From NCBI RefSeq assembly GCF_021730395.1, contig NC_069370.1:73735501-73799500 (forward strand): a stretch of DNA of 64,000 nt. The letters are read 5' to 3'. The notes beneath the pieces were generated by a model, which saw only the letters and a list, made by a program, of their open reading frames with translations, did no database searches and was not told the DNA's origin. Shown piece by piece: positions 46,560 to 58,808 of the stretch. A program made the translations under genes and the position numbers. Every line of letters begins with the position of its first letter. Within the stretch, counting starts at the first letter, position 1. Origin of the DNA: Mercenaria mercenaria (Eukaryota > Mollusca > Bivalvia > Venerida > Veneridae).

Positions 46560-48770
46560 CTTTTTACTGCCCAACAATCAATACTGATTATAACTGGGAG
46601 GCGCTTTGTCTGGGACGGACTGTTAAAAGATGAGCAAGTTCATTAGGTGCAAAGTGTGGCATTGGTCTGCTGATGCGTCAAGTGTGGTGTGCTGTGTGTT
46701 GTGTGCTTGTCACCTTCAGTTTTCAGCCTCCACCGCTGGCTAGCCTTCTGGTGAACAAGGATCTGAGTGTGTAAGTCTTCCCTGCCAGTACATAGCCTCT
46801 CTGCAGACAAGCCCTTTTGCAGTGCTTCCCAGTTGGCGCCACACGGTAACTGAGCACCTTGCGGCCTCAGGCAGAACTGCAGGGGACTCGGAGGGGGCCT
46901 GCCCTCAGACATGTGGCATGCCAGGCCCACCGGTGTGTGGACACGCCCTGATGCCTATGAACAGACCCACAGCTATGGGACAAATAGCCCCTATGTTCCC
47001 AGGGTAGGATATAAACTCGGAACTAAGGGTGAGGTATTCCGACAGAAACCTAGAGAGTTGAAGACAGAGGCGCTGGGCCTTTGGCATTCTCTTAACAAAC
47101 CACAGCACCATACAATATCGCTATGACTACACAGCCATTAGGTGCAATGTTAAAAAGAACTACAATTACTAAGATAAAAACATAGATTGAGATTAGAAAG
47201 TTACAGTTGCCAGCCTCTCAGTGAATAGAATCAAACTGGGGCTGGACTGTATATGTAGGGGGAGACCATTCCAGGAACGAATTGTTCTTGGAAAAAAGGA
47301 ATTTGAATGGTATTGCGTGTGAGATTGTGGGATCAAGTAGTTCAGGTTCCTTGTAGGTGTGAGGTGGTTATGGTCAACCTCAGTAAGACTGTACCTTATT
47401 TAAAAAAAAAAAACATAATAAGGGAATTTTTAATGCGGCGTTGTTCAAGGGATTGCCAGTTGAGATCATTAAGCATTTAGGTGTCACTGCTTGTTGGACC
47501 ATAATTTTTACTTACGTATCGAGCTGCAGATCGTTGTACTCGTTCAATTTTGTATGTGAGGGGTTTTTGCCAAGGGTGCCATATAGTGGAACAGTATTCA
47601 AGCTGTGGGCGGACATAGGTGTTGTAAGCTGTTTCTTTTACTTTTCTCTTGTTTGTTTTGACATTTCTTTTGATGAATCTAAGTGAATTATTTGCTTTCG
47701 ATGTGATGTTATCAATGTGTTTTGACCAGCTGAAATCTTTACTTAGCCCAGGTATTAAGCAGCTTCTGTAGTTTTTAGTGATATATTATGGAGTGTATAA
47801 TTGTAGATGATAGGTTTTTTTCTTTCGAGTAATCCTCAACACCTCACATTTATCTGGATTGAACTCCATTGACCAGTCCTTTTCCCATGCTTCTAGGGAA
47901 TGAAGGTCATTTTGTAGGGATTGAGAATCAAGGGAGGATTTAACCGTCAGATAGACAATAGTGTCATCTGCAAAAAGACGTGACTTACTTTTGATGGACT
48001 CTGGGAGGTCGTTTATGTAGGCTAGAAAGAGACATGGGCCAATGACTGATCCTGAACCCCGGAAAGAACAGAAAGTTTATCTGAGGTGAAGCCATCCAGC
48101 TGCTCTTTGGGAGCGATCCTTGAGAAATGACCTCATCCACCGGGATGCTAATGGGTGGACTCCCAGGGTATCGAACTTATGAATCAGTTTATGGTGGTCA
48201 ACCTTGTCAAAGGCTTTACTGAAGTCCATGACGATGACATTAGTCTGTTGGGCATTTTCAAGATAGTCAAATACCTCTTGTGTGAAACTGACAAGTTGTG
48301 TTTTACATCCATGCTTTGACCTGAAGCCATGTTGCTACTGGCTAAGGAGATCATTTATGTCAAAGTGGGACATGATATTTGAGACAAGAATATGTTCCAT
48401 TAATTTAGAGGGATATGGGCCTATAGTTGCTAGCCTTGGATTTTGGACCTTTCTTGTAAACTGGTGCAACGACTGCTCTCTCCCAGTCTTTTGGGACTTG
48501 ACCTGTTTCAAGAGATAGTTGGAATATCTTTGTAATGATTGGGGCTATCTCTTGGTGAAGCTCCTTGAGTATTCTTAGGGAATTTTCACCAGGACCAGAG
48601 GCTTTATTAGGATTTAGCCCTATTAGTAACTTGTCCACGCCCTCATCAGTTATGAGGATCGTTGGCATCTCTGGTGCTGATTTAGGGTTTGTTGCTTTTT
48701 TGCTGAGTTGTTTCAGGCTTAGAGGTTGGGGCTTTGAAAAGACAGATTCAAACTGTTCATTGAGGATATT
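46560..48770 (-). mobile_element. Decayed LINE (CR1/jockey-like), copy b
   Basis: Minus-strand RT: LNPNKASGPGENSLRILKEL and VPKDWERAVVAPVYKKGPKSK (48668-48405), then a broken frame with RLFADDTIVYL and WSMEFNPDKCEVLRI (about 47990-47840), then a C-terminal region like RPQLEYCSTIWHPWQK (about 47590). Several frame breaks. It is interrupted by a GC-rich insert at 46653-47135. The 5' end stops near 48770, next to an ATTC microsatellite. Confidence 0.78.
46653..47135. mobile_element. GC-rich 483-bp insert with 12-bp target duplication
   Basis: CATTAGGTGCAA flanks the insert perfectly at 46641-46652 and 47136-47147, and the interrupted LINE sequence resumes as in the neighbouring copy. The insert is clearly more GC-rich than its surroundings. 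It has overlapping short frames on both strands, none recognised. The duplication length fits LINE-driven insertion of a SINE or transcript fragment. Confidence 0.75.
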
Positions 48771-48781
48771 TGCCTCAATGA

Positions 48782-48823
48782 ATTATTCATTCATTCATTC
48801 ATTCATTCATTCATCCATTCATT
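48782..48823 (+). repeat. (ATTC)n microsatellite
   Basis: About ten ATTC units at the 5' edge of the LINE copy. Confidence 0.9.
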
Positions 48824-49589
48824 AACTGTGTCTTAAAATCTATAGGCTGGCACCAAGTGAAATAAAAAGGAACAGACGTCTGGCCTCGAAATCGAATTTA
48901 GTGTTGTTTTACCAATAATCAATTCGCACAGTTAGTCATTCGTACATTGCACTAAATAAAAAAGTGGTAGCTGCAAGCAAAATACAGAAAATGCCTATGG
49001 GACGAAAGCGGAAGGGTGGTAATACACTTATTTAATATTTAAAACACATTAATCAATGTAGCTACTTCAGCTCTAACTGTCAGCTCCTCGGAATACTTCT
49101 AATTAATAGCCAGCCTTTAATAGTCGCATATAATTCGGACTCATTTATTCGGATAAAAATTCAAAATGCATCTAGAAATCGTCTATAGGATACCTGAAGT
49201 AGTCAAGCAAAAGTTAGTTAGATACTGCAAAATAGATTTAATTTTTATACTGAAAGTGCATTGTTCTGCCAAGACTCAAAAATGGTTGGGGCAAGTGTCC
49301 CCTTGATCTATCTTATAATCTATCTTCCGTTAATGTCAAACCCCTCACGGGGACGTAGACATTTGGCGCATCAAACCTCAAAGAATATTACAAGACTGAA
49401 TTGTAAAAAGATAGTTTAAAGCTAGGTAGTCCAAATAATAGGATTCAGGACAATGTGATAACTTTTGACTGTCGCTGTCTCCGTCACGTCCAAACTTATT
49501 CTGCATATTTCTGTAAGGAAATCCCCAATTAAAATCCATTGGGAATTAAAGTTTTCTGGTACATGAACAAAGTATTTCTAATGATAACA

Positions 49590-50160
49590 TCGCTGATAAT
49601 GAATTTATGTTGAAATTAAAAGTTTTGATGCACTTTCTCTTTATCTTTGTTATTACTTGATGGATTTGCTTCAGACTTAAAACAGTTGTTCCTCATCATC
49701 ACCCACATCATATGGCACAAGGGTCACAACTCTGGTGCCAATATTTCATGAATTATCCCCCCTTTTTACTTAGAATTTCAGGTTAAAGTTTTGGTGCACT
49801 TTCGCTTTATCTCAGTTATTGCTAAATGGATTTGATTCAAACTTAAAATAGTTGTTCCACATCATCACCCACATCGTATGACACAAGGTCCTTAACTCTG
49901 GCACCAATTTTTCATGAGTTATTTTTAACCCCCCACTTTTATTTAGAATTTTATGGTAATTTTGATGTATGTTTCACTATATCTCTGTTATTTCACAAGG
50001 GATTTGATTCAAACTTGACGTGATTGTTCATCATCACCACCTACATCATTTAACGCAAGGGCCATAACTGTGACACCTTAATTTTATGAGTTATCCCCCT
50101 TTTGTACTTAAAATTTCAGGTTAAAGTTTTGATACACTTTCATTTTATCTCTAATATGAA
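49590..50160 (+). repeat. ~155-bp tandem array, block 1
   Basis: Nearly four diverged units sharing 'tggatttgattcaaacttaaa', 'catcatcacccacatcat', 'atgagttatccccc' in parts and 'ttacttagaatttcaggtta' in parts. The same unit resumes at 51885 and 53930. Confidence 0.75.
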
Positions 50161-51390
50161 ATTAGGCGCTATCTAAAAGGCAGAGCTCCCTTGAAAAATC
50201 ACCAGTGCCCTTAAAAATTAAAGGAGTGTTGTTGGAATTATCTGGAATTATGGATTCGTTTTGGAAGTTTATGTTCTATTAGATCTATTAAAATTATAAG
50301 TATTAATGATAATTCATGATTTCTGAATGCATGTTTTAGACTGCATCAAGATTAATTCTTGACATAGGAAAACTCGAAAGATATTCTATATATAATCAAA
50401 AGAAAGTTCGATATAGATTAAAATCGGCACCAAGATAAAGAAGAAAAACGTAATTGAATAATTTATGTTATTCTTATTAAAACGTACTGCATCAACAATT
50501 TTACATAAATTATTATCATACTGGAAACCAGTCACAAATGATAACTCCTTCAAATTGAAAAGCTTGAATCTTGAAAATTTCAAACCTAACAGAATCTCAT
50601 TAGACGAACAGCCAAAGGAATTCTGTCTCTTTGCGTGTAGATGTTTGGCAATGAGGACTTAATGTAAAAAGTTAATGTTCTAATTCCAAAGTTAATAGAA
50701 ATTAGAATTTACGTAATCCTGGAAATGACTATTGTAATTCTTTTAAATGTCATTATTGTCAAATTTTGGTTCTTTTTGGATGGAAGAATGTGTCCAACTT
50801 TTAGTCAAAAATACTGCTATAATAGACGCCTGGTATGGGAAAATTACAATCATTTACATGACTGTACAAAGCTTGTTTTAAACCCAAAAGACTAGCAATT
50901 TTTAAAAGTTAATGATCAGAATTTTACCTAGAGAAAAACAGTGTTTGCCGAAATTCTCGAAAACACCTGTTTATTTACAGAACTTTTAAGTTCACAATCT
51001 ATGGCGTTTTTATGGTTAATCTTTTAGCACTAGAGAGTAGGGATGGTAGTAAGAACCTTTTTGATGTTTATTGATAATTCATCGCCAGTAGTTTTAGTTT
51101 TATTTTTATAAACTCTGGTTAGTGACTTTAAAGCTAACGGACGAAATATATGTGAACGGGGAGAAGAGCATTATTTGCTTTTCACAGTTCAATGCCTGTA
51201 TATTATGATCCTAAAGCTATTTTTTTTAAAGTTATGTCTACTGACTATTGCACAAGCACTGCATTGGAACCTGACATCAAAACTAAACACTTGTTAAATT
51301 TCACATGAATGACTTTAGTTATACAATATTTTCAAAACTTATAATAATACAAAAAAAAGACTGAAATAAAAAAGGAATTAAAAAAAAATC
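50161..51390. other. Non-coding insert within the ~155-bp array
   Basis: Sequence unlike the array units, with no recognised gene. It separates block 1 from block 2. Confidence 0.4.
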
Positions 51391-51392
51391 TG

Positions 51393-51463
51393 GTCCAGAT
51401 GAGGTTTGAACTCACGACCTCTGGATTTCAACGCGAACTCGCTAACCACTACACCACTGTGGA
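51393..51463 (-). other. tRNA-like sequence (possible tRNA pseudogene or SINE head)
   Basis: The minus strand reads TCCACAGTGGTGTAGTGGTT, with an A-box, then a B-box arm GTGAG-TTCAAAC-CTCAT with a perfect 7-nt T loop, then CTGGACCAGA and a run of eight T, a pol III terminator. The anticodon loop position reads TTGAAAT (GAA). The acceptor stem has mismatches, so a functional tRNA is doubtful. Confidence 0.5.
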
Positions 51464-51884
51464 GTTATGACGTCATCGGGACAAACATAAGTATATATAA
51501 TTAAGTTCAGTAATGGCAGCGTGACGAAAGTCGTTTCAAAATGAAATTATTGTATTTTATTTCTTTTTTCTTCGTAGAAAATGTATTTAGCACTAATTTC
51601 TTATTATCAAACTCTCATTTACATTTTTATTCAATATTCAAAGCAGTAAGCGAGACGCTTTTGTCAACCGTAAACAGTAAGCGTCTACTGGCGTCTTTAC
51701 TGATTAATTACTATTTACATAGTACACATGAAAAAAACCGAACAACACCGATGCCAAAAAGTACCACGAATTTTCAACTCGATAGTATACACAGTTAGAT
51801 CTCTCTATTCATTTTCTTTTTCACACGTCTAACCGTAATGCGACGCTGTCGGCGCCGCTTCGCGGCGCCGGTAGCTCTGCTATT

Positions 51885-52320
51885 ATTAACAAATGGATTT
51901 GATTCAGACTTGAAACAGTTGTACTACATCATCACATCCACATCACATGATACAAGGGCCGTAACTCTTCCATCAATATTTCATGAATTATGCCCCTTTT
52001 TACTTAGAATTTCAGGTTAATTGTGGTTCACTTTCGCTATATCTTTGTCATTACTTAATGAATTTGATTAAAACTTAAATTACTTTTTCCAGATCATCAT
52101 CCTCATAATATATGGTACAAGGTCAGTCACTCTGGCACAAATGTTTTATGAGTTATATCCCCTTTTTACTTAGAATTAGTTTAATTTTGATGCTTTTTAT
52201 GTCTCTCCTGTTACTAAATGGATTTAATCAAACTTAAAATGGTTGTTTCTTATCATCACTCAGATCATACAACACAAGTTTGATAATGCCCGCATCAGTA
52301 TGTTCTGAGTTATGCCATCT
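51885..52320 (+). repeat. ~155-bp tandem array, block 2
   Basis: Almost three further units of the array at 49590, starting 'aatggatttgattcagactt'. It is preceded by a GC hairpin (gcgccgcttcgcggcgcc, 51850-51869). Confidence 0.72.
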
Positions 52321-52325
52321 TTTTA

Positions 52326-53800
52326 GCTCTGACGCCAGAACCGAAGGTTCAGGGTGAGCTATTAGTATAGGGCAGATGGTCCATCATCCACATTTTTACT
52401 TAAACATCTTCTCCTCTGAAACTACTGGTCAGAATAACACCAAATTTGGTCTGTAGCATCCTGGTGAGGTCCTCTATCAAGTTTGTTCAAATGGGGGCAT
52501 TTGGCCCCTTTTAGGGGCCTGCTAGAGCTAATAATAGACAAACCTTTAAACAACTTCTTCTCATGAACCAGTTGATAGATCTTCATCAAACTTGGTCTTT
52601 AACATCATTATATGGTCCTCTTTCAAATTTGTTCAAATGGGGGGGTGGCACTTGGCCTCTTTTAGGGGCCGCTAGAGATAAAAATACAAAAACCTTTAAA
52701 CAACTTCTTTTCATGAACCGCTTGATGGATATTCATCAAACTTGGTCTGTAGCATTATTATAAAGTCCTCTCCCAAGTTTGTGCACTTGGCCCTGTTAGG
52801 TGCCACTAGAGCTAAAAATAGAAATACATTTAAACGACTTCTTAACATGAACCGCTGGAATGATCTTCATCAGACTTAGTATTTAGCATCATTATACGGT
52901 CCTCTATCAATTTTATTCAAATGAGGGCACTTGGCCCCTTTTAGGGGCCCCTAGAGCTAAAAATAGAAATACCTTGAAACAACTTCTCATGAACTGCATG
53001 ATGGATCTTCATCAAACTTGGTCTGTAGCATTGTTATAATACTTGTATGGTCCTCTCCCAAATTTGTTCAAATGGGGGCACTTGGCCCCTTTAAGGGGCC
53101 GCTAGAGCTAAAAATAGAAAAACCTTTAAACAACTTCTTCTCATGAACAGCTTAATGGACCTTCATCAAACTTAGTCTGTAGCATCATTATAAGGTCGTC
53201 TCACAAGTTTGTTCAAATGGTGGCCCTTGGCCTCTTTTTTTTAGGGGCAGCTAGAGCTAAAAATAGAAATACCTTGAAGCAACTTCTTCTCATGAACCAC
53301 TTGATGGATCTTCATCAAACTTAGTCTGAAACATAATTATATGGTCCTCTCCCAATTTTGTTCTTATCATGAACCGCTTGATTGATCTTCATCAAACTTG
53401 GTCATCTCTAAAGTTGAAATTTGTTTTTAAATGGGGGCTTTGACCCCTTTTAGGGGCCACTAGAGCTAAAAATAGAAGTACCTTTAAACAACTTCTTTTC
53501 ATGAATCATTTGATGGATCTTCATCAAACTTGGTCTGAAGCATAATTATATGGTCCTCTCCCAATTTTGTCCAAATGGGGGCACTTGGCCTCTCTAAGGG
53601 GCTGCTAGAGCTAAAAATAGAAAATACCTTTAAACAACTTCTTACCATGCACCGCTTGATAGATCTTCATTAAACTTGGTCTGTGGCATCATTATATGGT
53701 CCTCTCCCAAGTTTGTTGAGATAGGGGCACTTGACCCCTTTTAGGGGCCGCTACGACTAAGGCTAGAGCTAAAAGTAGAAATACTTTTAAAAGATTTTTT
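52326..53800 (+). repeat. ~150-bp tandem array led by a hairpin
   Basis: Starts 'agctctgacgccagaaccga' with hairpin 'gaaccgaaggttc', then 'gtgagctattagtatag', then about nine units sharing 'gatggatcttcatcaaactt', 'atggtcctctcccaa' and 'ggccgctagagctaaaaata'. The same lead hairpin starts the element at 58112. The reading frame at 52563-52763 is a shadow. Confidence 0.8.
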
Positions 53801-53929
53801 TAATTTAAATTTTTTTGACTTTTTTAAAAATTCTTTTTTCAATTTAATACTTTGTCACAAGCAAGATCTAATTAGGTCAAAGTCGGCCTCAGGTGAATGA
53901 CTTAGGCTCTCTTGTTACTAATAGAATTT

Positions 53930-54080
53930 CCGGTTCAAGTTGCGATGCACTTTTGCTGCATCTTCAGTATTACTAAATAGATTTGATTAAAACTTAAAAT
54001 AGTTGTTCCGAATTATTAACCGCATGATATGACACATGGTGCATTACTTTTGAAGTTTTCCATGAATTATGTTGCTTTTA
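53930..54080 (+). repeat. ~155-bp tandem array, block 3
   Basis: A single unit ('atagatttgattaaaactta', 'atgatatgacacatgg') matching the arrays at 49590 and 51885, just before the BTB exon. Confidence 0.65.
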
Positions 54081-54320
54081 TACTGATTTAATTTTTTGAG
54101 ACATAAGGTATTCTCCGATATCCTCATTCACATTTGAGTCATTAAACACTCCAGTGACAGCTCCAGCTTCCTCGGATGTACCCAATTTCACTATCCAGCA
54201 TTGAAATAGTCGAGCGCGCTGTCTCTTGTGACAGCTCTTGTTTCTTCTTGTAATAGACATTTGGACAATTAAGCCATTATGATGATCAGATACTGAACAA
54301 TTCTTTTTCTATTTTACTAG

Positions 54321-55432
54321 CTGATTCACCATCTGCATCACAAACAGCTCAAGAAGAGGCTTTCACAAAGAAGTCATGGACTGAAGATCTTACGTTGGTG
54401 GTTGAAGGCAAGAAGATGTATGTCTCAAAAGCTGTGTTAGCTCTTGCATCACCTGTCTTCACAAGAATGTTCGAGTCTGACTTTGCGGAGAAGAACAAGG
54501 AAGAAATAGAATTAAAGAACAAGAAATACGTAGACGTAGTTGAATTCCTGCAGAGTATCTATCCCAGTACAAGAAAGCCTGTTACAATAGAAAATGTTTT
54601 CCAGATTTTACCATTGGCGGATGAATATCAAGTAGAATCACTTAAAAAAGACTGTGAGCAGTGTCTTCTCTCAGAACTTACAGTGAGATTCGGATATAAA
54701 TGTTGTGTTTCGATTTGCCGTTACCTACAACAAGCAGCTTTGTATGGCCTTGAAAAGCTGGAAGAGAAATGTATTGAAGTGTTACGTGATAAACCTCAGA
54801 GGGACATAGATACTGGAGAAAATGCATATCCTCTACCACTAGAGTGCAAGAACAAACTGCTGATAAGAATAAACATGCAGCTGGAAGAGAACCTGAAAAT
54901 TGCTAACGAGAAAATTGAGCAGCTGAAAAAAGAGAAACGGAACTTGAAAACTGACCTTGAACTTTATAAGAGCAATTATTTTGAGAAGGAGCTAAAAAGG
55001 AGGGAAGATTTCTTTGACAAAGAAGAAGACTTGGCAGTCCAAGGAATAATAAAGTTAGAAATAGAGAATGTAAGCGCAATGGACAGTATGAAGTGTAGTA
55101 AACCAAAGAAATTGAGAGATGTTGAGTGGACCCTGAAGGCTGAAAAATTTGTCGAGGATGGAAAAACTTACTTGTCAGCCTGGGTGTCATTTGAGCCAGA
55201 TCGTCCTCACATGATGTGCTTTGCTGATGGAACTTTCACACTGATAGCGAAGGATAAGAAGAATTTGGAGTGGTTCTTGAAAGACGTGACATTCTCATCT
55301 GTTAGTTTCACCTGGGGTTGTCAGAAACTAATTGAATGGAAGGACTTTATTGATCCAGAAAATGGTTATGTTAATGATGATAAAGCCTCCCTGCAAGTGT
55401 TTATGATGATTCATGACCCACATGAAGCGTAA
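54321..55432 (+). CDS. BTB-coiled coil-MATH-like protein, 3' exon
   Basis: Likely a Cullin-3 substrate adaptor (inferred from the family). The exon begins after a TTTTACTAG acceptor and gives 369 residues with no in-frame ATG, so upstream exons supply the start; I could not find them. From the first full codon (54323): BTB core 18-120 (SWTEDLTLVVEGKKMYVSKA, LALASPVFTRMFESDF, ILPLADEYQVESLKKDCEQC); a short BACK-like helix region to about 160; coiled coil about 185-240; and a C-terminal MATH-like domain about 262-369 (WTLKAEKF...YLSAWVSFEP, FTWGCQKLIEWKDFIDPENG, YVNDDKASLQVFMMI). MATH after BTB reverses the usual MATH-BTB order. The frame is intact and ends in TAA. A weak ATTAAA lies near 56052. 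Confidence 0.88.
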
Positions 55433-56284
55433 AATATTTCATAACTTTGTTTTTATATGGACTATTCTGACTTTATGCTAAAAGATCCTTACCTATATTT
55501 ATGTAATAGGCTTTTCTAATTTTCTCTTACAATACTTGAATGTTAGATGGTTTCATTTGGATTTTAGTTGGAAGAGTCCATTCAAGAAAAAAGAAGTGAC
55601 AGTTTTCTTCAGAAGTCCTAAACATTGTATAGAATTATGAACATGGAGGAAAAGATGTTTATATTTTTGTTTGCTTGCTACTTGATTTTGTTAATGCTGT
55701 ATACAACAGTTTCCTGTACATAGTCATCTTGTCTACCTTTGAGTGGAGAGAGAATACCTTTGTCCCATCTTGTTTCAGGGATAAAATATTCCATAGGGAA
55801 GAACTTTTTCTAAAATAGCATGCACTTAAGTGATGCCACATAGTACTAGCACTATGATATCACTGTATACTATATATATAATGCCAGGAAATACGCATTT
55901 AATATCTGTTTCCCATTGTGGTTTATTTTGAGAGTGATAGGCAAGAAAATTGATCTTACATGTCTGCCAGTGACAGTTGGCTTGTCAATTATGTTTCTTT
56001 TGATGGGTATAAGCCAAATATATTGCTGTACTTTACAAAACAGTGTTAAATATTAAAGCTAATAATAATAATATCGTATTATATACTAGTATGTGAACAA
56101 GAAAAATCTAATACATTCAAGACTTGATTAATTTATTAAACTTCTGGTTAGACCAATGTTGGAACTGCAATTTCTTTGAGTAGAATTTCAGTATGATTTT
56201 TTTTGTATTTTATTATTTTGAAAAGTTGTTTTTTATTGTATGAGAATATTTACCATTATTTCACCATACTAAACAAAATACAAA
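55433..56284 (+). other. 3' flank of the BTB-MATH gene
   Basis: AT-rich, probably including the 3' UTR. No canonical AATAAA was found within 500 bases; ATTAAA near 56052 is the best candidate. Confidence 0.35.
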
Positions 56285-56945
56285 CATGAATGAAATATAA
56301 ACCAGTATGAAAATATACATCAGTCTGTGACCAAGTTGAATAAAAAGCTGGCAAGAATGAGAATATATTATGGTCTTTGACCAAGTTGACGAAGTACAGT
56401 TGTGAATGAGAATATATACCAGACTTTGTGACCCAACTGAACAAAATACCATAATGTATGAGAATATTTACCAGACTTTGTGACCAAATTGAACAAAGTA
56501 CAGTAATGTATGAGAATAAATACCAGACTTTGTGACCAAATTGAACGAAATACAGTAATGTATGAGAATATATACCAGACTTTGTGACCAAATTGAACAA
56601 AATACAGTTATGTATGAGAATATATACCAGACTTTGTGACCAAGTTGAACAAAATACAGTTATGTATGAGAATATATACCAGACTTTGTGACCAAGTTGA
56701 ACAAAATACAGTAATGTATGAGAATATATACCAGACTTTGTGACCAAACTGAACAAAATACAGTAATGTATGAGAATATATACCAGACTTTGTGACCTAA
56801 CTGAACAAAATACAGTAATGTATGAGAATATATACCAGTCTTTGTGACCTAACTGAACAAAATACAGTAATGTATGAGAAAATATACCAGACTTTGTGAC
56901 CAAACTGAACAAAATACAGTCATGTATGTGAATAAATACCAATGT
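56285..56945 (+). repeat. 52-bp minisatellite, about 12 copies
   Basis: Unit 'gagaatatataccagacttt' + 'gtgaccaaattgaacaaaatacagtaatgtat' (52 bp). Because 52 is not a multiple of 3, one stop-free unit opens long frames on the minus strand (235 codons); these are a by-product, not a gene. Confidence 0.92.
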
Positions 56946-56999
56946 GAATAAATACCAGTCCACAACTGAGTTGAATAAAATAAAGTCAAAATCTCATGG

Positions 57000-58100
57000 C
57001 CAATAAACAGCTGATTAAACCAGTCTAGTAACAACATTTCAGTAATATAGTCTTATTTTGTATTCATGTTGTTTTATAGCGATTGCATTGGTTCAGAAAA
57101 GTCTGAGCCACTAAGTTGTAACTATATGTATAATTTGTTTATCATAAAGTGTATCTTGTAGCTGTAGGAAGAGGTTACGGTTTCCAATCAAGAGGTTGTT
57201 ATCCCCAGTCATTCCATAAAACAAGAGTGAAATCATTCTTATTTGTTATGTACTAATTTTCTTGAATTTCTTTGCTTGGTCGGTCAACAAAATTAAATGC
57301 AAACATGAATAAAAGTTGCATTCAATTTATATTGAAATCCATGAATTCATATCGCCACAACACCGCGGTGGCCAAAACCACAAAATTTTGTGCTAACAAA
57401 ATTATAAGGACTTCGCAGTATCACAAGTGTTTGGACTTTGTTCAAAATATTTTTCTGGTTACCATGGTTATAGATATTTAACAGTAGAGTGTCTGCATGA
57501 TTTATTAGCTGTGCATGATGCATTCCTTAAGTGACATGGAAGGATTACAAGGTAGACAAGGGATGGGGTGGACAATCTGCATATCTAATCAACCCATAAC
57601 TACTAAATAAGTTAATTAACCAACTTGAATACTGCTGAAAAATGATTTAATTGGTTATAACCATTAATTTCACTTAAAAGTGCTTTAAATGTGTATGCTG
57701 TTAATTTATAGTTGATGACAAAATAACCAGGTCAATACTATAAAAAAACAAAAAACTTGAATGTTCTATGTATTTTACACCTGTTTATAAGTGCTTACAA
57801 AGATGTGCTTACATGTGAGATAGAAACAGAAATTTTTGTAACTGTATTCTGTTAATTTGTAGTCTTGAAAAATACTGCATAATTTTAACAGTTTTATATA
57901 TGTAAACTTTGTATTTCGTATCAATATGATGTTATTTTTGAACAAACATTCATTTTTATAAATTACTTTGTTTTTTCTGATAATGTCAGTGTGGTACATG
58001 GTTTTGCTTTTGAATCATTTTACAACATTTATACCTATTTGTCATTTAAAGAAAATAAAACCACTTCCTATCATATACATTATCAAACCTTTCAGCTTTT
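57000..58100. other. Intergenic, nothing recognised
   Basis: AT-rich with short chance frames only. Confidence 0.45.
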
Positions 58101-58104
58101 CACT

Positions 58105-58805
58105 TTTTTGTGCACCTAAACCAAAGGTTTCAGGTGAGCTATTAGTATAGGTGTATGGTCCAGCGTACGGCATTCATTCTCACAGGTGCTCACGGTGAGC
58201 TGTTGTGACCACCCTGTTGACTGTTAACACTCAAGAGGTCACAAGTTTAGTCCAATCTTTGTGAAACTTGGTCAGAATATTAGCCTCAATATAATTTTGA
58301 ACCAGTTTGTTAATAATGTCATCTTGGGTCAAAAACTAGGTAACCAGGTCAGTTGATAGGAAAACCTTGTTAACACTTTAGAGGTGAGATTTTTTTCCTC
58401 ATCTTTATGTAACTATGTCAGAATCTTCGTCTCTAGGAAATATAGGTTAAGTTCAAAATTGGGTTACCTGAGGTCAAAAACTAGATCACTACATCAGATC
58501 ATAATACAGCCTTGTAAAAACTCTAGAGGCCACATTTTCTGTTTGATCTTAAAACTTTGTCAGAATGTTTGTCTCTTTGAAATCTCGACAATTTCAAAAT
58601 TGGGATACTAGAGAGCAAAAGCTAGGTCAGTAGGCTGAATTGTGAAAAACATTGTAAACACTCAAGAGGCCACATTTTCAGTTTGATCTCAAAATGTTTT
58701 TCTCTGCGAAATCTAGCTCGAGTTTAAAACTGGACTACCTATGATTAAAAACTAGGTCACAGGGTAAAATTTTAGAGAAAAAAATTGTGAACACACTAGA
58801 GGCAA
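58105..58805 (+). repeat. Hairpin-led repeat 'caggtgagctattag', ~115-bp units
   Basis: Starts with 'cacctaaaccaaaggtttcaggtg' (hairpin) and 'gagctattagtatagg', the same start as the array at 52326. It is followed by about five diverged units with 'actagaggccacattttc' in parts and 'ttgatcttaaaactttgtcagaat'-like sequence. Confidence 0.6.
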
Positions 58806-58808
58806 CAT

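Noticed and set aside
46643-47126. Four overlapping frames in the GC-rich insert
   Set aside because: Overlap on both strands is expected from high GC and low stop density; no known family.
56256-56963. Minus-strand frame of 235 codons with a repeated hydrophobic pattern
   Set aside because: By-product of the 52-bp minisatellite, which has no stop in several frames; no start context or homology.
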